From: Neodontobutis hainanensis
Taxonomy: Eukaryota > Chordata > Actinopteri > Gobiiformes > Odontobutidae
DNA: 64,000 nt
Direction of reading: 5' to 3'
Assembly: GCA_024349245.1 (NCBI GenBank)
Contig: JALDNG010000022.1
Span: 15,795,501 to 15,859,500 of the forward strand
A model generated the notes under the pieces. That model saw nothing but the letters and a program-made list of their open reading frames with translations. It was not told where the DNA came from and made no database searches. The position numbers were made by a program, and so were the translations under genes. Each line of letters opens with the position of its first letter. Position 1 is the first letter of the stretch. Below, one piece after another: positions 36,536 to 49,364 of the stretch.

Positions 36536-39470
36536 ACTTCTATCAACACTCAGCACAGGCGCACAGACCAGGCTGGGACAATCTGGGGCCGCCTCCTCAA
36601 AAACAGGAGCACAGAGGTCCCAGCAGCCCATTGGTGGATCCTTGAGCTCGGTTCCTTAATGTTTAAGGAAGTGGTGACCGCTACGAAGCATTGTTATGAT
36701 TATGACTTAATATTCCAGTCGGATTTCTCTCGTCGTTTCTTGTGTTGTTTTCATATTAACGAATGCATTATTCATGTCTATGGGGTTTGTATTGACGTCA
36801 CCGAGGGGCAGGACTTTTGCACGCTGTAGCTTTCAGAGCATGTTTCTGGGACAAATGTTGACTTCCTCTTTCTGTCCGTCTGTCCTCATGCCATCGTTCC
36901 CCATTTCACAACGTCTTCTACCATTCAACTTTTTCAGCTGTAGATACAAACCAAAACTCAACTTTATCCCCCAAAGCTATCAAGGGCAAAAGTGAACTAT
37001 ATCTGAAGAAAAAGGAAAATAAAGAGGGAATAATAGCAGAAAAATATACATGTTCTCTTCTCCAAACTGTCGGTGGTGGTTTTTCAAACAATATTGAAAT
37101 GTCATCGCACGATAAACAGAGATTTGAGTGAAAGCAACAATAAAAACTGGTGTTATTTTTTTCATGGAAAAGATTGAAGCAAAGAGCAGAGTCCTGTTCA
37201 CACCATTACCACACCAGCATTACGGTAATGGTGCGGTAACAGTCAGGTTGGTACAGTGGGCTTTTATGGCTTGTGCTTTGTGAATTAAAAAACACTGTAG
37301 GACACAGTTGTTGCATTAAACGCAAACAGAACTTGTGTCACATCAAAGAGTAAGAAAAACAATTAGAAACTGATTTTCTTTTACTGTTATTGCCACAAAA
37401 GTCTGACCAGTGGCTCCTACAGAAAGTTTAAGACACTCAGTGGTCATGCTGTTTGCCCAAATAAATGCTACAGTTTATTTTGAAACTTATGGACGATAAG
37501 TGTAGGTCGTGATGACACCACATTAACCCTCACATCTTCAGCAAACGTTTTATAGTAATGTTTAGGTTCTACACAAATACTTAACTAAGTCAAGATAAAT
37601 GATGGGCCAAACTGGCCTCCATTGTTCTGGGATATGATTAGTTTATGAAGGACAAAAGCAAATGTGATGATTCACAGTGAGACACAAACAAAATCATTTT
37701 TTGTAAGTTTACAAAAAACAATGACACATAAAATGTTATTTTTTTTTAAGTCAGCAAACAACTTTTTTTGTTGCTTTCAATTGGTCTCCATTTAACCAAT
37801 TTCTCTTTTGGATCAGGGATGACGCTGACTTTATTTACTTAATTGTGCTTTGCCAAACTGAACCATACCATAATGTTTGGTTTAAAGAGTTTAAAGACTC
37901 TTCTAAACTAAAGTTTGCTCAAACAAATTCATGGCTGTGCAAATGCATTTAAGAATTAAGAAGATTTAAGAATAAAATGACATTGTTTTTTTTACAGAGT
38001 TGATATAGACTGGCTCTGATCTAAGGGCTTCTCTTTTGTCTCATGCCTCTGTCCTATTCCTCTCCTTTGCTTCACAAAGACATAAATGTTGTATCATATT
38101 CTTCAGACTGATCATCACTGATCATATTCAGCTTCATACTTCAGACTCTTGTTGCACTAAACCAGGGCTCGATCCTTACGCGTCTCCACAGACATTTATT
38201 GAGGGTCAGTTTAATCAAAAATGAACACTTAAAAATTCACAGTTTGAAAATGCAGTTGTGTAAAAAAAAATTCCTAAATTGTCTTGACACCTCTTTTGGA
38301 AGTGTTAGACCTTTGATCTGATTGGTCTAAAACTTGATTTAAGTCTCTGTGGAGTCCTGATACATTATGGAGAAGCGCAGCTGTTGTTTTTGGACCTTGT
38401 AAGCCACCGTACTCCACTTTAAACAAGCCCCTGAGACACACAACAGGAGATGGAAGAGAACCACTGGAAAATATTGAAAAAGTCAGTTTTGACCAATGTT
38501 GCCCAAGCAGGCTGGACTTTAAGGGCTTAGAAGAGAGCGCAGTAACTCATTTGCTTCAAATAAAATCAACCCTATCCTACTGAGCTATTAAACATCTGTA
38601 CGGCTACTGCAGAGTCGTGTCCAGCTCTGTCCCTGCTGTTAGTTTTCACCTGCTCCTCTAGACCAGAGTGCATCAGTACCAAGACTTTTAGGGACCAAGA
38701 CTAGAGTATAATATGATTAAAGACTAACTGGCCAAATTTGTGGAGAAGTTAGTGTTTGGTGAAGGAAGGGAGACTTTTTTTGATGATACAAGTTTTTATC
38801 CAGTTACAAGAAATATGAGGACAAATAAACAGCTATGATCTTAAGTCTCTCACTGAACGTTCATAGTGTCTCAACCCTTTTTAGACCTGAAATACACTGA
38901 GATCGTGTTTGATTTGGTTTGTTTGAATGGAGAACAGAAGTCCTAATGAGTCCTGTCCCTGGTTTATCTTGACCCTGGTCGGTCTCCTGTTGTGCTTTAA
39001 CGTGGGCCGTCATGTGACTGTCTGTAAAGTAAAGCACTGATGCAATGAGTCTACTCAGATGGATCTATATCAGACATATTCTCATATTTATCCCTGCTAT
39101 AACTGCCTATTTTGGTACAAAATGAATAAACGTTTATTGAGATTTATTGAACCCTGTACGATTCGCAGAGACCCTTCCTTTTTGTTGTGAATGAATGTGA
39201 ATAATATAAATACTATATCTGTAAATACACTTCCTTTACTTTGGCTTCGACTCACTGTCTTTCTTTTTATTTGATGGTGTATTTGGAATTAGAGACAAAA
39301 CGCCTTCATCTTAAAAACTGAGTCCATGCTTTTGCTTTAACCTTTTCTTCAAGATGACCTGGATGACTGAGAACCTCCACAGACACCACAGAGGCTATAT
39401 ACTAAAGGGGCCAGTGACAATCTAATTCCTTATTCCTCCACTTCCAGTAAACGTGAGATCCATTGAGAAT
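36536..39470. other. dlg1 3' UTR copy and downstream spacer, unit B
   Basis: Near-identical to 24973-27910 but detached from dlg1 coding exons. No open gene. AATAAA is conserved near 37020. Confidence 0.85.
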
Positions 39471-40650
39471 TCCATCCATCCATCTTCTACCTCTTATCCG
39501 GGCCCGGGTCGCGGGGGCAGCAGTCTAAGCAGAGACGCCCAGACTTCCCACTCCCCAGACACTTCCTCCAGCTCTTCCGGGGGGATACCGAGGCGTTCCC
39601 AGGCCAGCCGAGAGACATAGTCCCTCCAGTGTGTCCTAGGTCTTCCCTGAGGTCTCCTCCCGGTGGGACATGCTCGTAACACCTCCCTAGGGAGGCGTCC
39701 AGGAGGCATCCGAAACAGATGCCTGAGCCACCTCAGCTGGTTCCTTACAATGTGGAGGAGCAGTGGCTCTAGTTTGAGCTCCATCTGCCAATCTCACGCG
39801 CCTCCTTCCCTCAGTCATGAACAAAACCCCAAGATACTTGAACCACCCTTTTCCGACTGAGAACCATGGTCTCAGACTTGGAGGTGCTGATCCTCATCCC
39901 AGCCGCTTCACACTCGGCTGCAAACCGTCCCAGTGCACACTGGAGGTCCTGGCTTGATGGAGCCAACATCATCTACAAAAAGCAGAGACGAGATCCTGTG
40001 GTCCCCAAACCAGACTCCCTCCGGCCCCTGGCTGCGCCTAGAAATCCTGTCCATAAAGATAATGAACAGGACCGGTGACAAAGGGCAGCCCTGCCGGAGT
40101 CCAACATGCACCGGGAACAGATCTGACTTAAGCTCCTGCTCTGGTCGTACAGGGACCGGACCTCTCTTAGCAAAGGGCCCCGGACCCCATACTCTCAGAG
40201 CACCCCCCACAGGGCACCATGAGGACACAGTCGAATGCCTTCTTCAAGACCAAAAAACACATGTGGACTGGTTCCTCAGTGGAAGACGTGACGGTGGGGT
40301 TGAGGAGATCCTCGAGGTATTCCTTCCACTGTCCAACAATATTCCCAGTTGAAGTCAGCAGATTCCCACCTCCACTGTAAACAGTGTTGGCAGGGCAATG
40401 CTTCCCCCTCCTGAGGAGCCGGACGGTTTGCCAGAATTTCTTCAAGGTCTTTTCCATGGCCTCACCAAACTCCTCCCAGACATGAGTTTTAACCTCCACA
40501 ACCACTCGGGCTGCAGTCCGCTTGGCCTGCTTGGTACCTATCAGCTGCCTCAGGAGTCCCACGAGCCAACATGGCTCGGTAGGTCGCCTTCTTCAGCTTG
40601 ACGACATCCCTTACTTCCGGTGTCCACCACCGGGTTCGGGGGTTGTGTAT
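39471..40650 (-). pseudogene. Internally deleted LINE, unit B
   Basis: Second copy of the 27911-29092 LINE relic. It keeps the C-terminal 96-codon frame (39494-39784) that is frameshifted in unit A, and has small indels near 40225. Same deletions as A, so the damage predates the duplication. Confidence 0.85.
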
Positions 40651-40653
40651 ATT

Positions 40654-41037
40654 AGTGCTGGGCAAGTTAGTTAACGCGTTAATTAATGAATTAACGGGGA
40701 CAGTATTATCACACATTAATGCCGGCCAATTAATATTGTGAAAGATGTCGGTCTGAAGAACATTCTTAGGATCACACCGAATGCCTGCACGTATGAGCTG
40801 CCATCATGACGCACCATCTCAAGAAGAATACACGAGGTGTATGAAAAGGAGAAGACTACAAAAGCGAGACCGTTACAACGTGCACCAACTATTGTCCTCA
40901 ACGGAGACTACTGGACATCGCTAGGCAAACATAATTAGCTCGCCTATACAGGGCATTATGTTGATGAACAGCGAGAACTGCACTCACATGCTCTGACTGT
41001 AATAAAAACACAAGAGAGACATTTATATTGTTTACAT
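40654..41037. mobile_element. Probable MITE/hAT fragment, unit B
   Basis: Copy of 29097-29480, including the TTAACGCGTTAA palindrome. Confidence 0.3.
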
Positions 41038-41475
41038 TGTTATAATGTTATGATTGAGGCTCTGGACATAACTTGTTTTTCTTTAACAAACTAAACAAAA
41101 TATTAATGATCTGGCAGTTTGCAAATATTTTCAGTTTAATATTTAATTTGAATACATTAATGCTTAAGTTGAGATTTACAAGAAATATTTCAACTGCTAC
41201 TAACTTTTAACTGCTGTAAAAACACCTTATTTGTTTAAAGTGTTTGCAAACCAAATGTTATTGCACTTTTGTTTATTTAGCACACTAAAAACTCAGACCA
41301 AAGACTGTTATTTCAGGACACAACAGCCCCAATGACCTGATTCTGTTAAACGTCCATATTACATTGATTTGGAGACAGGACGGTCCAGTCGCGGTGAAAC
41401 ATTATTTAGTGTGACTCCCTCATGAAGCGACCCAAACACAAGTGTGACAGTATTGTATTGATCATGTTCACTTAC

Positions 41476-41640
41476 CTTCACATTGTTTCGAAGAGATCCA
41501 TTTCCCGGACTGACAGGTTACATTAAAGGTATTTCTTTCACCTGAGCATCTGAATTCCACTCTTTCACCATTAATATATGTCCCTGTCCCCGTCCCGACC
41601 ATCTCTGCATTATTGATGACTGGTGTTGTACAATCCAAAT
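41476..41640 (-). pseudogene. Orphan CCP exon, unit B
   Basis: Copy of the orphan exon at 29919-30083 with the same four cysteines, splice sites and phase. No downstream exon found. Confidence 0.7.
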
Positions 41641-42562
41641 CTACACAAAGAAGATCAAGTACAGTTTAGTAACGAGGTTATCCCTTTAACAGCACCAAAT
41701 TACAACAGCAGTAATATTCTAGTGTTTTATTTTTATATAAAATACAATATATATTTATTATGATCACTTATTAGTTATTATTGTGCCACTCTTGCATGAT
41801 TTCCTAAAGTCTAAAACTTTAGTAAATTTAGAGGAGGTTCATCTCTCATGTAGGCTCTCTCTAGTCCCTTCTTGCTTCATGTCATACTCGCCACATTTAG
41901 AGATATTTCAGTGCATGAACATATCTCTATTTTCAGTCACCAGAACATTTCAATTAGTTTGAAAACATGATGGTTGATGGTTGATTTTATTGGATAATAA
42001 ATTAATGGGCAATCGTCACAATGTAAATCTTAAAGAAATGTTCAGCTTGTGTTTGTAATGGCAGCATGGCACTGAGTACTTTATATTCTGTTTGAACTCA
42101 TTACTGCAGAACATTCTTTATCTGTTATTGTTTAATTACCTATTGTTTTAATTGTTTAAAATGTATTCAGGTGTTTATTTAAGTTTACCCACAATGCACT
42201 TTAAATGTATTGAATGAATAATGTAGATTAATCATTGCATTAATCAATACACTGCTCAAAAGCCTTGCAAAGTAATCCTCTGCAGTGGTTTCTGTGTCGA
42301 CACTTGAACATACTGCATTTATTCACACATTTGATTTAAAGAAAAAGCACTGATTCCACAAATGATTGTGTTTATTCAAAATTATTCATGACATTTTTAG
42401 TTGTGTTGTACATGATATTTGTAAATAGTTGTGGACTCCTTTTGGTTTAGAGCTGATACACTTTTTACAAATACAATGTACAATCTATAGAATAACAGAT
42501 CACTTTAAACATTTACTTAAAAATAATTATCTTTTGAGTTTCTTTGCAGCTGAAGGATGGTC

Positions 42563-45500
42563 TTAGTGGCACGTTGGGAGGAGTATCTCTCCATCTCTAC
42601 AGTACTGAAGCATTTCCACTCTGCCGTATTGTCTCGTTCCAGGTTTGCAGACAAAATTGATGCCAGTGTTGTGGGGTACGTACAGTTTGTTTGACAATTT
42701 ACGTCTGAATTCAATATTTTGTGGATCCATTAGAGTCGTGTCCACAGTGCAGGGTTCTGAAGAGAGAGCACACAGGAAGCACTGGTCATTAGTACAAATA
42801 CTCATTTATAGTAGTTATTTAGTTTGGACAACACAAATACATTGGACCAAACCAGATGCATTGTTTGAGTGTTAGAGCACACACGCTTATTTTCACCTGT
42901 CTATAGGAGGCTTTTCAAGAAAATAGCACAATATGTGTTTATTTCTGGATGTCCAATAAACATGTTCCATTTGAACTGAATAAATGTTTGCTCAGAATTG
43001 ATTATACTCTATAAATGTCTCTTGTACTTTGTTTTCTAAAAGTGTCAAACACAAAGAGGAAAGACCACAGCTGACCACAAGAGGCAGCACTCACCTGTTT
43101 TTAATTTGTCTTGGGTTTAAAGTGTGGTATGGATTGTCAGTGAGAGTTCACGAGGATATTCTTATTTGTGTGTGACTTACTGAGACATTTGATCTGTCCG
43201 GTCCATTCTCCATTCAAGCAGGTTATATACGGGCCTCCCTCCATTATGTGCAGGTTCTGACACTGGTACTCAACCCTTGCATTGTGGGCAAACTCCATAT
43301 TAGAGAAGGTCACAGTGTCTCCATTTTCTAAAAGTGGTGCTGGTCCACAGCCCTGAGAATCTGAGAGAAAAGTAAATAAGATCTACTATGTTTAGTTAAA
43401 AAACTGTCTGGTCAAAAAAAATGGGCAGAGTGTTCCCAGTCAAGGCTTCTTGTCTAAGAATAAATTAATATAAAAAAAAAAAAATACATGGTCCATGAGA
43501 TAAATCAGTCTTACCTCTACATGTTGGAAAAGGATGGCTCCACTGTCCGTTTTCCAAACATGTGACGTTTGCACTGCCCTGAAGCACATGCCCCTCGTAT
43601 TTGCACCGAAACTGCAAGAACTGTCCTTTTGTCACAACACTGTCTGGTACATTCAAGACATCACAGGTGTCTGTAACACAACAGCAACAAACCAGTAGAA
43701 CTATTTTAATTAAAAGAAACAAATAAAGAAACCTGTTCTCATGTACAGTCCTGCTCACCATTATTGGCACCCGTGAAGTTTATGTACATATTGTGGAATA
43801 TCTACTGAAGGAAATGTATCAAATTAACCAACATATTACTACAGATAGCTTGTGTTTGACACAAAACGGTAAATGATAAATAACATTTAAAAAGATAAAC
43901 ATTATGAGGAAACAGAGAAAACCATAATGCTTGCCTTGTCAGTGGTATTGACACCCTTTGCTGCAAATCAGTATGGAAACCCAATTTGGCTCACCTGTTG
44001 CAGATCTCAAATGAGGATCACCTGTGATGAATTGCCTCCACTCATGTGACCCGAATTAGCCAATAAATGAACATTTTGGTTTTATAAAAAGCCACCTGTT
44101 ATTCCCTCTTCACGTGTGACAATGGTAAAGACAAAGGAGCGGTCTGAGGACACCAGAAATGCTATTATTTGCAAGCACAAGACCTCCAAAGGGTACAAGG
44201 CCATCTCCAAAGACCTTGGCATCCCTGTTTCAACGGTGCGTAATGTTATTAAGAAGTTTTCCAGGCATGGAACTGTCAAGAAACTCCCTGGATGTGGGGG
44301 GAAGAGAAAAATTGATGACAGAAGTCTTCGAAGGTTGGTACAAATGGTGGAAAAAACACCCCGTCAAATATCTAAAGACCTGAAGACCAACCTGGAGCAG
44401 TCTGGTGTGACTGTTTCAACAAGCACCATACGCCGCACACTAAACAAAGCGGGGCTTTATGGGCGGAGGCCAAGGAAGCTAAAGAAAAGGCATAAAAAGG
44501 AACGATTGATCTTCGCGAAAGAGAACCTGGACAAACCTCAAGCCTTCTGGGACAATGTTTTATGGACAGATGAAACAAAAGTGGAGCTTTTGGTCCTGCA
44601 CACAAACAGTATGTTTACAGACGGCACAATGAAGAATTTAAGGAAAAGAACACCATACCAACAGTCAAGCACGGTGGAGGATCCATAATGCTTTGGGGCT
44701 GCTTTGCTGCATCTGGTACTGGAGGCCTTGACCGTATCAAAGGCATCATGAAATCAGAAGATTATCAAGCAATTCTAGAGAGAAATGTCTTGCCCAGTGT
44801 AAGGAAACTTTGTTTGAGGCGAAGATCATGGGTCCTCCAGCAAGATAAAGACCCAACGCACTCCTCCAAAAGCACGCAGGAATGGTTGAAAGGGAAAAAA
44901 TTTACTGTTTTAAAATGGCCAGCAATGAGCCCTGATCTCAATCCAATTGAAAATCTTTGGGGGGAGCTGAAAACTGCCATTGGAGAAAGGAACCCTGCAA
45001 ATGTTCAAGAGCTTGAGCTTATTGCAAAGGAAGTGTGGGAGAAAATGCCACCCGAGAAGTGCAAGAAGCTTATCGATGGATATAAGAAACGTTTGGAGGC
45101 CGTCATCGCTGCCAAAGGGTGTGCAACCAAATATTAAGGAGGGGTGCCAATATTAGTGCACATGCTGGTTTTCTGTGGTCAGACTTGATGATTTTCCAAT
45201 GTTGCCCCATAAGCTGTCAGAAATGTCTTGAGCTACTTTGTGCTCCCTTTTTGTTTAAAAGTAATTATAGGATCTTCAAAGCAGTTCAGGAGTTTATTTC
45301 CTGATAAATGTGCCTTTCAAGCTCACAAAAGGGTCAATCTCAGATTCAGCTGGGCGATTGGGGTAGTGAGGAAACTGGTTCTAAAAATATGTCTCACTTG
45401 AAAATGACAAAAAAGAAGGCTATTTTACAGTTTAAATTTATTACACAGGAACTGAAAAGGTGCAAATTTGCTCTCTTCATACAGGTCCAGCAGCAAATGA

Positions 45501-45660
45501 TTTTCTTATGCAAGCTGGTTCCTAACCCCAGATAAATCCATTAGTGTGTTGCTCTAATTCAGTAAAATATAAAAACGACATTTAACTGTTTCTTACCTGT
45601 TTGTGTCAAAGAAAATCCCACATTCTTCCAAAGAACCAGGAGGATTAAAAACAACTTCAT
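42563..45660 (-). CDS. Complement factor H-related-like protein, three CCP modules (unit B)
   Basis: Exons 45597-45660, 43515-43670, 43181-43360 and 42563-42756, with the same splice sites, phases and 197-aa product as the unit A gene. I saw no coding difference in the exons compared by eye. The domain order is signal peptide, CCPa, SCR19-like CCPb and SCR20-like CCPc. Intron 1 carries the second Tc1 copy. Two near-identical genes would raise dosage and are prone to gene conversion. Whether both are expressed cannot be told from sequence. Confidence 0.85.
43746..45178 (+). mobile_element. Tc1/mariner element, unit B
   Basis: Copy of the unit A Tc1 at the matching intron position, made by segmental duplication rather than by transposition. 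The left terminus is conserved. Confidence 0.88.
44116..45137 (+). pseudogene. Tc1 transposase with frameshift
   Basis: A single T is missing from the five-T run in the codons after WTDETKVEL (about 44588-44591). The frame changes just after the first catalytic aspartate and soon stops; the C-terminal half stays open as 44688-45137. It also has a change at residue 60 (Arg to Cys). It cannot make a full DD34E transposase. Confidence 0.92.
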
Positions 45661-46539
45661 CGTTGCTTTGTGAGCAGTTTAACTCAAAGACACTTAAAGT
45701 GGTTCAGAGGGTGGCATAGTTAATATTTATTCATAATCCGCCAATCAGAATGAGTTACCTTCTGTTTTATAAACTTTGACCCTGGTTTCATTGATTGTTG
45801 GCTCCCGGGATGCTTTTACGGGATGACTCTGGAGTAATCCACACTTTCAGCTCCTGCAGTGTTTGTGTTTGAGTTTGTGTTTATTTAAAAAAAACTGGTA
45901 CATGTCGAAATAAATACAAAAACTGGAAGGACAACCATTTTATTAAGATTCAGGGGAAACTGTGGCTCATCTGACCATGTCTGATTTACATTCATCAAGT
46001 TGGAGTTACTTGTGTTCTTGAAACCATCGTCTACTCTTTTCAATAAAAATGAAAAAAGAAAAGGACTGAGGAAGGTTTTTAGCCAACTCGTTTATAGGAA
46101 ATCATTTACTCTTTTGAAGATTAATTTTATATAATTTATGATACTTGGCCAAACTGATTAGGAATTGTAAGGATTAGGGGTTGTTACCTATAAAATCAGA
46201 TCTTCTGCACAAAGTGAAACCCTGTTCCAACGATGGAGATTGAATACTATTTGTACATATTGAGGCACTGGGAGTTAAAAACAAAAGCTGAATCCAAACA
46301 ATACATTTAGAATAAAATACAAATTTCTCTCAAATGAAAAACAAGTACCTCCACTGTTTTGAACACTTTCTCTGAGTCCAGTGCTACAAGGAGACAAAAT
46401 AATATTAAGAAGTCGTCTAGAATTGAAAAAAGAGTATTTATGTGAAACACTTCTGATGCGTGTGACCACTACAAGAATAGAAACTGAGAGTAAATAACAA
46501 TTATTTTTTAAATGCACTCATATTTATCTATTTTCTTAC

Positions 46540-46628
46540 TTTAGCATTCTGGTGGAAAGTCCCAGAGTCCCGTGTCTTGACAATTTGAGCGGATCTTAGC
46601 TCTGTGCTCTTTCAGAACAAAATGCAAA
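46540..46628 (-). pseudogene. Relic CCP exon, unit B
   Basis: Copy of 34983-35075 with an extra 4-base deletion (GACA), so decay continued after duplication. Confidence 0.72.
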
Positions 46629-47485
46629 CACTGTTGTGTGTTGTTGAACCAGCAACAGGACTAGGTCTAGGCCCAAATATCAAATTTCCAAAGAGCTAAA
46701 TCTCTGTGTTTTCTCAGTAATCCAGGTCCTCTTGAAGAAAAGGTTCCATCTCTTATTTTTTTCAATTTCAATTCTGAGATCAACTGATACAAGAGCTGAG
46801 CTTTATCTCTAGAGGGAGGGGTTTCCCCTGAAACTAACTCTGATTGGACCAGGCTGTTCTGGTCTCATAGTCGTTAGCTCTGAAAGGACTGTGACTCCTG
46901 ATGTGAGAGTCGTTACTGTTACTGTGACACTGTTACATTTAGGAGTTGTTGTTCTAAAGTCAAACTGTTTTGATTTATGTTTGAGAACACTGTTATGAAC
47001 AGCTGGTGGCCGGTGATAATGAAGGCCTCCTCCTTTGTTCAGAGAGGGCACTAAGTTTTATCTGTTTAGTATCCAGCCAATCAGTTATTTACTCTTGGCC
47101 TTGGTTTTACTGATTTCGTTACCTGGAATAACTTCTGTACGTAGGTTCTGGCAACATTATATCGTTTTGGTTTAAAAGACACAGGACCATTGTTTCTTTT
47201 TCTTACTCTGAGAAGCGATCCTTTACAAAGTTTATTTGAAAAACACTTTTACAAACACATTTTACACAAACACAACATTACACAACATTCCAGGACAAAG
47301 TTCACAGCCACAAACAGCGCAATGTGGTCTTTGCTTCCCCTGCAGTGAAGATTGGAGAACCCTTAAGTAGAGGATATATCAACACTGAAAGGCCAATCCA
47401 AATGGATAACAAAAATAAAAATGATAAAAATCCAATCATACTCAAGTTGCAGTAGTGGAGACAAAAACACGACAACCCAGACCTT

Positions 47486-47802
47486 CTGTACCACGTTACT
47501 AATCAACGGGGTACAAAGAGCACCGCTTCCAGCTTCTCGATGACAGATCGTAAAACTAGCTCCAGTTAGTAACACGTCTACCGTTATGTTTTGCTAAACT
47601 TTGTGAATACTTACCTCTTTTTCTTGTCCGCCTCAGATCCGCCGAGTCCAGCCTCAGTCCCGTTCCCGTCCAGCCTCAGTCTTCTCCTGGTTGCTCTCTC
47701 CATCCACGAAGAACATCCTGTCTTTAAGTCACCTTTTCAATAAAGCTGCTTTGAGATGGTTTACCTGGTGTCTGCGTTTGGGTTCTTCTTCTGATCATTA
47801 CA
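47486..47802 (+). mobile_element. Possible solo LTR, unit B
   Basis: Copy of 35930-36246 with a few substitutions in the CpG-rich part. Confidence 0.3.
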
Positions 47803-48091
47803 TTAACAGCTTCTGTCAGTCTAGTCTGACCCCTGGCATTTTAAGAATCTTAACTCTTAAAGTAGATCTCCAGGGTTCAATAATAGAGTGCACAGCCTGG
47901 CTGAAGAAAAGCAAGTCCAAACCATTTTTTATTCATCTCTATATTCAGAGAGTTCTCAGGACAGAAACTTCCCTGAAATATCAATTTTCCAACCAGGGCA
48001 GCTGACGGGGAGAGGGGCAACCAGTACAGTTGTTCCGGGCTTTAAGGTCTGGGGACCCAAAACTAAGCCCTCCTATGCTTTAGTAATATAG

Positions 48092-48690
48092 ACTTCTATC
48101 AACACTCAGCACAGGCGCACAGACCAGGCTGGGACAATCTGGGGCCGCCTCCTCAAAAACAGGAGCACAGAGGTCCCAGCAGCCCATTGGTGGATCCTTG
48201 AGCTCGGTTCCTTAATGTTTAAGGAAGTGGTGACCGCTACGAAGCATTGTTATGATTATGACTTAATATTCCAGTCGGATTTCTCTCGTCGTTTCTTGTG
48301 TTGTTTTCATATTAACGAATGCATTATTCACGTCTATGGGGTTTGTATTGACGTCACCGAGGGGCAGGACTTTTGCACGCTGTAGCTTTCAGAGCATGTT
48401 TCTGGGACAAATGTTGACTTCCTCTTTCTGTCCGTCTGTCCTCATGCCATCGTTCCCCATTTCACAACGTCTTCTACCTTTCAACTTTTTCAGCTGTAGA
48501 TACAAACCAAAACTTTATCCCCCAAAGCTATCAAGGGCAAAAGTATATATACTATATATAGTATACTATATCTGAAGAAAAAGGAAAATAACATAAACAA
48601 AGAGATTTGAGTGAAAGCAACAATAAAAATTTCTGGGTGTTTTTTTTATCTATAAGACTGAAGCAAAGAGCAGAGTTTTGCTTACACCAA
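48092..48690. other. dlg1 3' UTR copy, unit C
   Basis: Near-identical to unit B until about 48530. Then a palindromic AT insertion (48548-48565), a deletion of about 85 bases relative to A/B, and diverging sequence to about 48690, after which similarity to the A/B spacer stops. Confidence 0.85.
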
Positions 48691-49242
48691 ACACATAAAT
48701 ATATTATTTATAATTTTACTTTAGAAGAATTTTCAGCAGCAAAATCTTATACAGTGGTTTTAGCATACAAACATTTTGCTGTTCATGTTTTTCCTTCAAA
48801 AGCCAGCCATATAATACCACACCACGTTGGACACCTATCCCCACCCCCCCAAAAAAACACCGCTTTCTACAAGCAAAGCTTTTAGGTAGGGGAGGCCAGT
48901 ACGGCAAGCCAATCAGGCCAAATTAAGTCCTCATTTCCACATCATAGCATGTAGAAAACACACGTTTAATCTGTGAAAACTCTATGGCAAGCCGATCAGG
49001 CCAAAGTATGTATTTGCTCTGTTAACGTTGACTTTCACAAATCTTTAAGTCCTGAACCAATATCTTGTGTTTGACTTTGTGTTGATAAAAAATATATAAA
49101 CTCATTGTGGGGGACGTCACAAAATACCAATTGGTCAAAATGAAAATGGTGTAATCCTGATAATGTAGGGCATTATAAACTGTATTTGTGGGAAGAAAGA
49201 TAAACAACAAATCGCTCAGAAGTACTTTTCTTCTTTTTTTTT
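48691..49242. other. Spacer after the unit C gene
   Basis: No gene seen. GGCAAGCC(A/G)ATCAGGCCAA occurs twice (about 48903 and 48989), a small direct repeat. Confidence 0.5.
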
Positions 49243-49364
49243 TTATTGAGCATGACGAAGCTTTATAATGACGTCCATGGCCTTAAACATGTCTTCTCTT
49301 CTGGCATTTTCACATTGTAGTTCACCTCCAACATCACTGACCAGCTGTGGGACATAATGACAAT
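49243..49364 (-). other. Tail exon resembling the C4BP-alpha oligomerisation domain
   Basis: From a phase 1 acceptor at 49365/49366 the exon reads DCHYVPQLVSDVGGELQC, then EDMFKAMDVIIKL, then RHAQ and TAA, with AATAAA overlapping the stop. C4BP alpha chains end in two cysteines followed by a helix with PEDVKMALEVYKL-like text that joins chains into multimers. The spacing and the hydrophobic pattern agree. A second acceptor 20 bases on (CCCACAG) would need a phase 0 donor, which no CCP exon supplies. Confidence 0.6.

Larger units (their letters stand above)
36536..48091. repeat. Segmental duplication unit B
   Basis: Same order of content as unit A, offset by 11553-11563 bases, with only scattered substitutions and small indels. 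Differences include one T lost in the Tc1 transposase at about 44588-44591, a 4-base loss in the relic CCP exon near 46578 and one base fewer in the LINE near 39586. Head-to-tail orientation with A. Confidence 0.95.
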
